A stretch of 59,658 nt of DNA from a virus, in IMG/VR virus record IMGVR_UViG_3300027851_000001, positions 1 through 59,658 of that record; one strand, written 5' to 3'. Both the position numbers and the translations under genes were made by a program. The notes under the pieces are model-generated. The model saw nothing but the letters and a program-made list of their open reading frames with translations. It made no database searches and was not told the DNA's origin. Shown here piece by piece: positions 1-9,800 of the stretch (the stretch's first letter is position 1; every line of letters starts with the position of its first letter).

Positions 1-127
1 TCTCCACCATGCTGAAGTTGGCGCTCGGCGAGCACGGGCTGGACATCGACCCCTCCAAGGTCAACGACCCCAGCATGGTGCTGCGGCCGGTGGGTACGCA
101 CCACAAAAAGCAGACCCCGTGGAAAGA
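1..127. repeat. Terminal direct repeat (contig-closure overlap), left copy
   Basis: The first 127 bases are identical to the last 127 bases of the window (59532-59658). A single exact repeat of this length lying inside one open reading frame is what an assembler leaves when it closes a circular or circularly permuted genome. I therefore read it as an overlap rather than a biological terminal repeat, giving a unique genome of 59,531 bp. Confidence 0.95.
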
Positions 128-2540
128 TGTGGCGTGCGCGCACGAGGCTGGCCCGTTCGACCTGAAGGACTTGGCGCCGCTGAAGGCGTGGGGTGCGCAG
201 GCGGAGACAGCGAAGCCGGCCGTAGCGCTGGCACCCCGCAAGGCGTCCGGCGTCATGTCCGCGATGAGTAACAGCCGGGATGTGGACCTGAGCCTCGTAG
301 CGCAGAACTGCCAGCAGATCAGGGCGCTGCTGGACTCGGGTGGTGCGACTGATGCGATGGGCCGGCGGGTGGAGGAGCCGCTGTGGCGCCTGTCCATAGG
401 CTTGGCGAAACACTGCGTCGACGACCGCGCGTCCATCGTCATGATCGCCGGGCAGCACCCGGACTTCGACATGAACGCCAACACCGAAAAAATGGCGGCA
501 TGGGTGGGTGGGCCGCCGGTGTGCGCATCGTTCGAGTCGCAGTGCTCCGGCGGTTGCGACGGGTGCCCCAGCAAGGGGCGTGTCACCTCGCCGGCGGGGG
601 TCTCGTACACCAACACCCCACAGGTGCCCGCAGAGGTCGTTGCGGCGTCGAACGGGGGCCAGGGCATACCCACGGTGCCCTCAGGCGTATCGGTGCCTCC
701 GGGCGGCCCCCTGCTGCCCATGCCACCGGGTTACATGATGGGACAGGTAGCAAGGCCCCACCAGCACGTGGTGCGTGAGGAGGTGGACGACTCGGAGGAG
801 GGCGGCGGCATGAAGCAGGTCGCTGTGGCACCCTATGAGATGTACGTCACGGGTGTGTACTCGGACGCGCTGCGCAACCGCACCACGGCCATCTTGCTGG
901 TGCGTTTCCCGAACGACGGCTGGAAAGAGTTCGACATGCCGATCGACGTGCTGGCCACCGCTGGCAAGGAATTTCTCGTGTACATGCTCAGCAAACTGAT
1001 CATGCTCGACACGATCAACTCAGTGAATGAAGTGAGGAAATATCTCATGCGCTACATCGACTTCGTGCAACAGCAGGCACCCGTGGGCGCCGACTTCGAC
1101 GGCTTCGGCTGGCAGCCGGACGGCTCGTTCCTGTGCGGCCACCGCCTGCTGGGCTCTCCCACTGGCAACACCGTGCGCCGCCTGAGCGGCCCGGCCAAGC
1201 TGGTCGGCGACTCCATCATCACCGAGGGCGACCGGGGTGTGTTCGTGGACGCCATGCGCATGCTGGACGAGCCCTGTGCCAACAACGTGTCTGCTGCGGT
1301 GCTGCTGAGCACAGCGGGCATCCTCGGCAAGTACTCCGGCAACTCGTCGTTCCTCGTGTCGATCTACTCGACCGAGACCACCACCGGCAAGTCGCTGGCG
1401 CTGGCCGCGGTGAACAGCCTGATCGGGCGCCACCGCTCCCTGCTGCTGGGCCAGCGCGACACCGCCAACGCGGTGTACAAGATGCGCGGCGTGCTCAACC
1501 AGCTGCCGGCCACCATGGACGAGCTGACGCTGCAGGACGGCGAGGAGGCGGTGTCGCTGGCGTACAACCTGAGCCAGGGGCGCGAGAAGCTGGCCATGGA
1601 CCGCAACCGCGACATCCGCGACCCGGTGACGTGGGAGGGACCCACCATCATCACCACGAACCACTCGATGCACCAGAAGTTCGACGAGTTCATGTCGCAG
1701 GCCGACCCGGTCAAGGCCCGCACGCTGGAGTTGCACCAGCATGACCGCGAGTTCATCCAGGGCATGGACGGCAAGCGCGGCACGATCTTCTACCAGATGC
1801 TGGAGGACAACCACGGCTTCGCCTTCCCCGAGCTGATCGAAGCCATCGTCGCCTACGGCGGCGCGCGCAAGTTCTGGGAGACCGCAGAACAGCAGTTCGA
1901 GTCCCGCGTCGGGTTCACGTTCGAGCCGCAGGAGCGCTTCTACCGCTCGGCCATCATCAGCGGCTGGGCGATCGGCAAGCTGGGCAAGACCCTCGGCCTG
2001 TTCCCGTTCGATGTGGACCGTGTGACCGAGTACCTGTGCGATCAGGTCCGGGCCTACCGCAAGCGCGCCGCTGACTCCCGCGTGGACGCCTTCGACATCG
2101 TGGGCCAGTTCCTGTCGGAGCACAACGACCGCATCATCGTCTGCCGTGAGCAGTATGCCAGCGGCCCGGTGAAGAATCAGGAGCAGGTGCAGTTCCCGGT
2201 GCCCGAGCTGGCCGTGGCCCGCATGAAGGTGGTGTTCGACGGAACCAACCCGGTGATGCCGGGCAGCGTGCTGTCCCTGAACCAGATCACGTTCAAGAAA
2301 TGGCTTAGCCGATCGCGTGACAGTATCCAGCGGGTGTCGGACGAACTGCTCATGGCCGGCGCCCTGGTGGCTGAACGTGAGCGCGTGACGATGTACAAGG
2401 GCTGCCAGCGGGACAACCCGGGGCAGGCGTTCTGCATCACCATCAACCTGAACCATCCACGGTTCGTGGATGCGCTGACGTCACCCAAGGCTCGTATGCC
2501 GAGCCCGGTGACGTTGGCGGTGCTGGGGGGAACGAAATGA
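1..2540 (+). CDS. Primase-polymerase/DUF927-type helicase fusion, C-terminal portion (5' part at 59060-59531)
   Basis: This is the main body of a replication protein of about 1,003 aa whose start is at 59060, at the other end of the circular map. The conserved R-P-V-G-T-H-H-K-K stretch just after the join (about nt 85-115) matches the third motif of archaeo-eukaryotic primases. A DUF927-like segment (G-W-Q-P-D-G-S-F near nt 1105-1130) precedes a P-loop (T-T-T-G-K-S near nt 1375-1395) and a Walker B-like M-D-E-L (about nt 1515-1525). Together these indicate primer synthesis plus an SF3/DUF927-like helicase at the phage fork. The annotated ATG at base 9 is internal: the frame is open to the left edge. 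It overlaps the next gene by 4 bp (ATGA). Exact helicase family is inferred. Confidence 0.85.
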   Translation, partial: STMLKLALGEHGLDIDPSKVNDPSMVLRPVGTHHKKQTPWKDVACAHEAGPFDLKDLAPLKAWGAQAETAKPAVALAPRKASGVMSAMSNSRDVDLSLVAQNCQQIRALLDSGGATDAMGRRVEEPLWRLSIGLAKHCVDDRASIVMIAGQHPDFDMNANTEKMAAWVGGPPVCASFESQCSGGCDGCPSKGRVTSPAGVSYTNTPQVPAEVVAASNGGQGIPTVPSGVSVPPGGPLLPMPPGYMMGQVARPHQHVVREEVDDSEEGGGMKQVAVAPYEMYVTGVYSDALRNRTTAILLVRFPNDGWKEFDMPIDVLATAGKEFLVYMLSKLIMLDTINSVNEVRKYLMRYIDFVQQQAPVGADFDGFGWQPDGSFLCGHRLLGSPTGNTVRRLSGPAKLVGDSIITEGDRGVFVDAMRMLDEPCANNVSAAVLLSTAGILGKYSGNSSFLVSIYSTETTTGKSLALAAVNSLIGRHRSLLLGQRDTANAVYKMRGVLNQLPATMDELTLQDGEEAVSLAYNLSQGREKLAMDRNRDIRDPVTWEGPTIITTNHSMHQKFDEFMSQADPVKARTLELHQHDREFIQGMDGKRGTIFYQMLEDNHGFAFPELIEAIVAYGGARKFWETAEQQFESRVGFTFEPQERFYRSAIISGWAIGKLGKTLGLFPFDVDRVTEYLCDQVRAYRKRAADSRVDAFDIVGQFLSEHNDRIIVCREQYASGPVKNQEQVQFPVPELAVARMKVVFDGTNPVMPGSVLSLNQITFKKWLSRSRDSIQRVSDELLMAGALVAERERVTMYKGCQRDNPGQAFCITINLNHPRFVDALTSPKARMPSPVTLAVLGGTK

Positions 2541-2776
2541 ACCACATGCTCAAGATAGCCCCCGCATATTTCCAGGCGGTGCGGGACGGGCGCAAGACGT
2601 TCGAGATCCGCAAAAACGATCGCCACTTTGAGGAGGGGGATGGCGTAACCCTGCGCGAGTACGACGGGGGGTACACGGGGCGACTTCACGCCGCCACGAT
2701 TGGCTACGTCACCGCATACGAACAGCAGCCAGGGTACGTCGTGTTCTCGCTGCTGCTGGCGAAGGAGCCAACATGA
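2537..2776 (+). CDS. DUF3850 (ASCH-like) protein
   Basis: A 79-aa protein that begins H-M-L-K-I-A-P-A-Y-F and then has G-R-K-T-F-E-I-R-K-N-D, the signature of the DUF3850 family in the ASCH/PUA-like fold. Such domains are thought to bind RNA or modified nucleotides, but the phage role is unknown. The start overlaps the primase-helicase stop by ATGA and its own stop overlaps the next start, so it is translationally coupled within the replication operon. Confidence 0.8.
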   Translation: MNHMLKIAPAYFQAVRDGRKTFEIRKNDRHFEEGDGVTLREYDGGYTGRLHAATIGYVTAYEQQPGYVVFSLLLAKEPT

Positions 2777-2928
2777 TCCGCTTCTACTTCCGCAAGGGCC
2801 GGTGGCGCGTGACGTCCACCACCAAGCAGGTGCCGGCCACGGAGTGGTGGAACGCCATCAACGCCGTGAAGTGCATGAACCATAGGCTGCGTACAGCGCG
2901 GCAGAACACCGCCGATGACCGGCTTTAG
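2773..2928 (+). CDS. Small hypothetical protein (51 aa)
   Basis: A short basic protein (begins M-I-R-F-Y-F-R-K-G-R-W) with ATGA coupling to the DUF3850 gene. I do not recognise it. Its last codons (N-T-A-D-D-R-L-stop) and the sequence that follows are repeated near 46660, where they form the end of a 9-codon mini-ORF. This suggests that the 3' end of this gene travels with the leader repeat behind it. Confidence 0.65.
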   Translation: MIRFYFRKGRWRVTSTTKQVPATEWWNAINAVKCMNHRLRTARQNTADDRL

Positions 2929-2966
2929 TCCGGTCGATTTAAGAGTTGGGCTGATGCCCGGAAAGG
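2918..2966 (+). repeat. Structured leader repeat, copy A
   Basis: A small hairpin (ACCGG/CCGGT around the upstream stop codon, 2918-2934) is followed by GAGTTGGGCTGATGCCCG and an AAAGGA Shine-Dalgarno sequence just before the ATG at 2972. GGGC/GCCC can pair directly ahead of the ribosome site. Related copies are at 3209-3230 and 46671-46720. Confidence 0.6.
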
Positions 2967-2971
2967 AACCC

Positions 2972-3163
2972 ATGGGAAAAGTGCAAAGCGCTGTATGGCG
3001 CGATCTTTTCGACCCCGGATGGCGCGAGCGGGAGGCCGCCCTTGTTGCGAAGTTTTTGGCGCTCATACCAGCGCGCTGCGGCTGCCAACTTGGTACGTGC
3101 CAGAGCAAGCCGGACGGTTGCCGCATGCGCCAGGAAATCAAGCCGGGCAGCGGTGCGCAGTAG
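2972..3163 (+). CDS. Cysteine-rich small phage protein (63 aa)
   Basis: The start at 2972 follows GAAAGGAACCC, a good ribosome site. The protein has four cysteines in its second half (R-C-G-C-Q-L-G-T-C-Q ... G-C-R-M), a pattern I have seen in short phage proteins without known function; metal binding is possible. It lies downstream of leader repeat copy A. Confidence 0.6.
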   Translation: MGKVQSAVWRDLFDPGWREREAALVAKFLALIPARCGCQLGTCQSKPDGCRMRQEIKPGSGAQ

Positions 3164-3208
3164 TTGCCCAACACCACCAATGAGCCGCCTGCGGTCGGCT
3201 CGATTACA

Positions 3209-3230
3209 GAGTTGGGCTGATGCCCTGGAG
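3209..3230 (+). repeat. Structured leader repeat, copy B
   Basis: GAGTTGGGCTGATGCCC followed by TGGAG and the ATG at 3237. It matches copy A base for base over the GGGC/GCCC hairpin, but the upstream ACCGG hairpin is only partly conserved. Confidence 0.55.
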
Positions 3231-3236
3231 AACACG

Positions 3237-3536
3237 ATGGAAACACCAAAACCAATGGCTGGAACTTGGACGCTTACCGCACCAGATGGGCGAGAGTGGA
3301 AAGCAGAAACACCGCTTCGCTGTTGTGGGCTTGAGCAAAGAGAGCGAGTCCCCGCAGATGTTGCGCTAGCAAGAATTCTTGCTGCTGCAAAACTTGGTGC
3401 CGACGACAGAGATAGCGAACTATTGCAAGCCGCTCTCTATGCACTGGAATACCACACCGAACAAACGCGCCCGATCCAGTCAACCAATGATGCTATTGCC
3501 GCACTGCGCAAAAGGCTGCTGCCCAACACCAATTAG
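3237..3536 (+). CDS. Hypothetical phage protein (99 aa)
   Basis: The start at 3237 is preceded by TGGAGAACACG. The motif T-W-T-L-T-A-P-D-G-R followed by L-E-Q-R-E-R-V-P is a recurring feature of small proteins in phages of Burkholderiales, with no assigned function (from memory). It is the last plus-strand gene before the convergent late operon; the 50 bp to 3587 hold only a weak GCCC/GGGC hairpin with a short T-rich tail and no convincing terminator. Confidence 0.65.
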   Translation: METPKPMAGTWTLTAPDGREWKAETPLRCCGLEQRERVPADVALARILAAAKLGADDRDSELLQAALYALEYHTEQTRPIQSTNDAIAALRKRLLPNTN

Positions 3537-3586
3537 GCGACGACGACCGTCGCGTAACACCGGCACAAGCATTTACGCCCGACGGG

Positions 3587-3838
3587 CTATTTCATCCCCG
3601 CCGACTTCGTCCTAGCGAACGACCGGTTCTGCGACGCGGGCACAGCCCGTAGGTTCCCACCCCCGTTGCCGCCGCCCTTGACGATCGGCTTGCGGTGATC
3701 GACGTCGAGCCCGTCTCCTTTGCGGACGAGGCCCTTCTTCTCCATGGTGGCGCGCGCAGCGTTGCGGGCTGCACGATTCTTGATCTGCTCCGGCTTGCCA
3801 CCATAGTTCCGGTACTCATCTGCGTAATTTCTGGCCAT
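3587..3838 (-). CDS. HNH-like nuclease (83 aa), last late gene
   Basis: The start at 3838 was chosen because GGAGAGTAAG lies immediately upstream; the longer ORF to 3859 has no ribosome site. The N-terminal part (A-R-N-Y-A-D-E-Y-R-N-Y ... K-P-E-Q-I-K-N-R) and the core D-V-D-H-R-K-P-I ... G-G-G-N-L-R-A-V match the compact HNH proteins found at the end of podovirus structural operons. The D-H pair and the asparagine in N-L-R would be active-site residues. It starts 1 bp after the giant virion protein stops. A virion or packaging role is inferred. Confidence 0.75.
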   Translation of the reverse strand: MARNYADEYRNYGGKPEQIKNRAARNAARATMEKKGLVRKGDGLDVDHRKPIVKGGGNGGGNLRAVPASQNRSFARTKSAGMK

Positions 3839-3839
3839 C

Positions 3840-6800
3840 TTACTCTCCACGTAGTTCACTGATTTCTTCCTGCATCCGCTTCAGCAGCTCGGTCTGCCGT
3901 TCGGCAAAACGCGCCCAATCCGGGCGCTCGTAGCGGGCCTCGGCGCGGCGCAGCCGGCCAATCTCCTGCTTGTACTCCGACATGATAGCCTTGGCCGCGC
4001 GGCTCTGGGCCACCACGGCTTGGTCCTCGTTGAACGAGTACACCTTCATGCCGAACCACTTGGCGACCTGCACCGCCTCGAAGCCCTCGGGCTTGTCCTT
4101 GCGCCCCTTTAGGATGTCGTCCACGCGTTCACCACGCATGAAGTCCACCACGGGGGGCGGCGCCACCTGGGCGGCGATCTCCCGGCCGCGCGTCAGGAAC
4201 TTCTCCCACATGGTGTCCGTGGGTGGCGACAGCGGCTTGGCGAAGTACGGGTCAACGCCGGCCACCGCGGTGATGATGGTCGACACCAGGGGGCCGGTGG
4301 GGGTGATGGCAGACGGGAACCACTCCTGCCCCATGAACCCGTTGGGCTGGCCGCGCGCCACCGAGGTCCACGGCAGGTAGTCGCCCAGGCGGTAGTACAC
4401 GGGGGACTTGTCGTCACCGAGGAACGGCAGGCGGATGTGCACGTAGGGACCCATGCCGAACATGCGGTCGCGGATGTACTCGGGCCCAGCCTTGCGCAGC
4501 CGCTCGTCCTCCTCATCCCCGCCAGCCATCTCCTGAAACGCATGTTCTAGGATGGCGAACGCCAGCATGATGTTGGCGATCTTCCACGGCTGGTGCACTG
4601 CGATCTTTCCCATGACCGGGATGATGGCGTAGGTCCACGAGATGAAGGGCAGCACCGTCTGGCGCGCCATGCGCACCGCCTTGGAGTCGATGTCGTAGTC
4701 GAGGAAGGCCCAGCGCGCGAAGTCGCCAGCAGCCTGCAGATCCTCGGCCGTCAGCTTGCCGTCGTGCAGGGCGGAGAGGTCGGCCGCGTGCTTCAGGAAG
4801 GCGGCCATGCGGAACACGTTGTCCTCGGCGGAGTACGCCTCGGTGATGATTTCATCCACCCGGCCACCGACGCCCTTGGCTTTGTCGACATGCTTCTGCA
4901 GTGCCTCGGACTTGGCCTTCTCCATTTTGGTCAGCGCCCCCAGGCGGCCCATGATCGTCGTGTCGCCCTCCAGCGACTCGCGCATGGCGTTGTACAGCGA
5001 CTGCTTGACCTCGGCCGAGGAGAAGTCGCCGATCATGGCGTTGGAGTTGATGAAGGCCAGCACCAGCTGGCGCTCGGCCGGCTTCATGGAGTTCGGACGG
5101 AGTTCGTACTGCGCCATAAGGCGCGCGGCTTCCTTCACGGTCGCCAGCGGAATGTCGTGCATCGTCGCCAGGGTGAAGTTGGTCGCCACGTTGGTCAGGT
5201 GGGTGCCGGGGTTGTAGACTGTCTTGGCTTTCTTGAACCAGCGCATGCCGGTGTTCAGCGAACGGAACGAGGTCGCCGGGCGGCGGTCGCTCATGTCCTG
5301 CATCGCCATCCACACGCCACTCCTGATCAGCTTGCCCTTGAGCGTGCCGTATGCGTCAGAGTCCGGCAGCTGCACCCACAGGTGCGGGGAGCGGTACAGG
5401 TGCTGGGTCTGCGTGCTGCGCGCGGCGTCGCTGCCGGCCTTGAGCACCAGCGCCGGGTCGATCTTGATCTTCAGCGAGTCCTCGGCATGGGCGATGCTGT
5501 CGAACGCCACGGCGTTGTCAGGGTGCCCGTCGCTGTGCCCGTATGTGGCCAGTGAGTCCGAGAACTGCTTGGACGCGAAGTTGTTAGCGAGCGCTGACAT
5601 CGTGTTGCGCAGCGCGTTGGACAGCTTCTCCGCCTGCTGGGCCTGCACCGCCTGCTTCACCGTCATCGACGCGCGGAAGGTGTGCTTGCCGTTGGCGAAG
5701 CTGGTGTGGAACCACACGTATTCCTGATCCACCATGTGGCCAGCGGGGGCTCCGACGCGGTCGAACTTTTCCGCGGCCATGAACCCATCGTGCGCCTTGT
5801 TGCCAGCGGCGTCCATGTGGAACACCTCGAAGTACTTGCCGTCCAGCACCGGGTCCCCCTGGGCGTCCAGCATCATCCACGAGGTCTCCAGATTTTCCTC
5901 GACCTGCTTTTTCTCGCCCAGCATGCTGTTGAGCTTGCGCAGGCCGAAGGTCTGGCCCGCCACCTGTTCCTCGGTGTTGGCGAACAGCATGGTCTCGGAG
6001 AACTTGCCGCTGGAGAAGAACCGCGACGCCTTCTCGTTGCCGAGCCGGGACACGTAGAAGTCGCGCCAGCGCACCACCTCGTCGGCCAGTTCGGCGGTAG
6101 CCTTGTCATCGCCCAGCGCCTGCTTGTCGCCGTCGAGGTAGTCGAAGATCGCCTGGATCTTGGCAGGGGACTGGCGCTGCACGAACGTGGCCAAGCGCTC
6201 GGTCAGCTTGTACCCTGCCTGCTTGTCGTCCTTGTACTGCTCGAACGCGGCGCGGGAGTCCACCGGCACGGCGAAGCGCGTGTTGACGTAGGTGAGCCAG
6301 CGGGCGATGCCGGGGAAGTCGTCGCGCACCTTCTCGGCCAGCTTGTCGGACTGCTCCAGCACTTTGTTGGCGCCGTACTTCCACCCCAGCGCGTCGAAGA
6401 TGAACTTCGTGCTGAGGAACGAGGGCAGGATTTTCTTGTTGTAGCGCGACACGTCGGTGTCGGAGGGCAGTTGCGCACCGGGGCGGGCCAGCAGTTCGGG
6501 AATGCTGCTCGTCGGGTCCATGCCGGACATGACCTCGGCCTTGAGGATGTTGCCCTTCCTTTTCCCTGGGGCGTCGATGCCGGGGGCAGCGGCCATCTCC
6601 AGCAGCGCCACGGTGCCGTCGAGCACATCGTTGGCCACGGTGTTGGAGACGCCGAGGAACTTCTGCACCAGTCGCGTGATGCGCAGCCAGATAGCGGACA
6701 ACCCGGACATGCCGGTGTCCTTCTCCTGCACGGTCTCCATGCCCTTGAGCGCCTTGCGGAACTCATACAGCGTGCTGCCGTAGGAGATCAGTTCGAGCAC

Positions 6801-9800
6801 GGCGTCCAGGCGCGCGGTCTTGGACTTGCCCTTGGCGACGTTGCGCAGCACAGCCACCACCTCGGCGGCCTTGGGCGAGAACGTGGCGGGGTCCGCGGCC
6901 AGCACCTTGTCCAGCGCCTGCATGAGCATCTTGACTTCAGCGATGTCCGGGTTCTGGTACACATACCACTGCAGCGCAGTGTGCAGCGTCTCGTGCAGGA
7001 TCTCCTCGGGGGAGGCTTCCTTGTGCAGGTACACGGTATTCGTTTTCGGGTCGTAGTACGCCTTGACGTCCTCGGCCACCCATGCCAGCTGGGGCTCCTG
7101 CGGCGTGCCGATAAAGCGACGCAGCGCGCGACCGACACCGGCAGCCAGCAGCTTCTCATACCCCGTGCCGTGCAGCTGCAGGCGGGAGACGATGCCAGAG
7201 ACACCGAACTCCAGCTGGTCCTCGATGCGCTGCTGGAACTTCTCATCCGACTCGTTCTCGCCCTGCCTCATGGGGCGGCGCGTGGAGCCTTCAGTGGCCG
7301 CCACCACGTTCGGAGGATCGGTCAGCCCGCGTTTCTTCAACTCCATCGACTCGCGGATAGAGCGGGGGCGCACGACGTCCGAGTACTCCACGGTGTCCAG
7401 CGCGCCGTCCTTGAACTGGGCCCATGCCTGCGACAGGTTCACATCGAGCGAGGTGTCGGCCTTGGTCTTGCCAAGATCCTGCTCCTTCAGCTTGCTCTCC
7501 TGAATCCGGCGCTTGAGCGATCCTACAATGGCTTCGACGTTCATGTCGCCACCGGACACATCGCGCAGGTTGTCGATGGCGGTGCGCAGCTGGCCGCGCA
7601 GGGCCGTTGCCTTGGCGTAGCCCTCGTCTGCCTTGCGGTTGGCAAGCGCCACATCGGACGCGATGGGGGAGCGGATGTCCTTCTCGGCGTCTCCGCTCGG
7701 CACCATGCTGGTCTCGTGGGCGGACAGCGCCTTGAACGCCTCGGCCACTTTCTTGGCGGCGTCCACCATGCTGCGCATGCGCTCGGACCACTCGGTCGTA
7801 GTGGCGACGTCCGGGTTCATGGTCTTGTTCTGGTACACCACCGGGCTCTTGTTGCCGCGGACAGCGCGCGCCACACCGGCGAGCACACCCTGCGGGACGT
7901 TCATGCGGCCAGTGACTTTGCCCGGCGTGGAGGCGGCTTGCGCCTTCAGCACCTTGTCGAGTTCGGCTTCAATGTCGGCCGAGTCAGCAGCGGCCGCGTC
8001 CCGCGCCTGTTCTTCTTCAAGGTCTCTGTCCCACTCGGCTTCTAGTTCGTCCAGGGTGGGCGTAAAAGAGTCCGCTGCGGGTTCATTCGCAGCGGACAAA
8101 TCACCTTGGAGGGGTGAGGAGACAACCGTGGCAACGGGTGTTGGGGCAGCAGGGGCTTCGAGGTCCAGTGTAACCCCTTGTAGCGCGCGCTGGAAGCCCG
8201 TCATGGGATCGGGCCCGGCGGCGGCCACCTGCTGGCCAGGGGTGAGCGCACCGGAGACGGGGCGTGCGGGTCCGGCGAGTGCCGCCTGCTGCCCGGGTGT
8301 CAGGTCGTCGCTAACCGCACGTGGAAGGGTTCCCGCCTGGATCTGGTCCATGACCTCGTTGAGTGCAGGCAGGCCGGCAACGACGCGCTGTTCCGGCGTG
8401 AGGCGGGGGCCCTCGAAGGTCTGATCGCGCTCGAACGGGCTCACGCCGAAGCTGGTGTCGGCACCGTAGGTGGGGGCGCCCCCCTCACCGAAAAGTTCGT
8501 CTTGTCCGGGCTGCGCCACGCCGATGGGTTCTTCGGTTTCCAGTGCGGCCGGCTGCTGCACCGTGGTGTCGCCACGCGCGAACAGGTCCCGTTGCGGCGC
8601 AAGATCCAGCAGGTTCACGGCGTCGCCGTTGGCGAGCGCTTCCTTGGCGGCGTTGTCGACGATGAGGGTGTCGATGTACTGCAGCTTCTGGCGGAACTCC
8701 TGCAGCTGCTCGTTGAACAGCGGGTCCTCGGATGAGCCACGCAGCACGTCCTGAGCGCGGCGGGCGGCGGCAACGCGCTGGCCGGATGGCGCCTGCGGGT
8801 TCGCTGCGATCTGCATGTCCTCTTGCAGGTTGGCGATGAAGTTCTTCGCCTGCATGTACTCGGGCACGGAGGCCAGTGGGGACGCAGCCGCGCCGCCCAC
8901 AGCGCCCTTGAATGCGCCGATCGCGTACTCGTCCATGGCACCGTCGCCGGTGAGGTCCTTCTCGGCGCCCCAGCGTTCGATGGCGGACTGCGGCACCTCG
9001 GTGAGGGGGCCCTCCACCGCGCCGCCGATCAGCGCCTGCTTTCCGAGGTACTTGGCCATGCCTCCACCCGTGAGCCGCGCTGCCGCGCCAGTGGTCGTGT
9101 TGAGCGCCTGTTTGGTCATCGCACGGCCGAGCAGGTTGCCGGCGGCGGCTTCAGGACCCAGCAGGGCCTCCAGTGCAGCGGAGCCGGAGCCAGCGGCCAG
9201 GGCCCGGCCCTTGTTGTCGATGCCCGCCTCGCGCTGCTCGCTGCGCACGGAGCCATAGGTTTCTGCCAGCGTGCCGATGAAGCGCCCTGCCGCACCGCCG
9301 AGGAACGCTCCGAGGGGAATGGACGCGCCGCCAGTGACGGGGGCTGCCAGTGCGCCGAGGCCGGCACCGATCTTTGCACCGACCGCCGTCTGTGCGATGG
9401 CCATGGGCACGTCGTATGCCACTTCGCCGAGCGCTTCGGTGGCCGCTTGGCCGGGCGACTCCATGAGGTCCGTGGCGCCGGTGATGTGGCTGGGGTTGCG
9501 CCGGGCGAGCGCGCCGCCCCACTCCTGCATCGACTGGCCGACGCCCTCCATGCCGAGATCCTGCATGGTGGAGCCGACGTTGCCCACCGCTTGGCCTGCA
9601 CGGCGCTGGAACGCATCGACGAGGCCGAGGTCCCCGTACTCCTTCACCAGCTTCTGCTTCACCGAGTCGCCGTACACCGCCGTGAAGCCGGGCGGCAGGT
9701 CAGGGTTGTCCATGTCCAGCAGCGCCGCGTTGGCGGAGCCCTGGTCGAGGTCCAGCCTGAACGTCTTGCCGCCGCTGAACACCTCCTCGGTGTCCGGGTT

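Noticed and set aside
1-127. 127-bp repeat as a T7-like direct terminal repeat
   Set aside because: It lies inside a gene, needs both copies merged to read correctly, and its length equals a common assembler k-mer size.
1020-2456. Minus-strand ORF of 478 codons
   Set aside because: It is antisense to the helicase part of the primase-helicase. Its His/Gln/Val/Arg-rich composition is typical of GC-rich shadow frames and it has no ribosome site.
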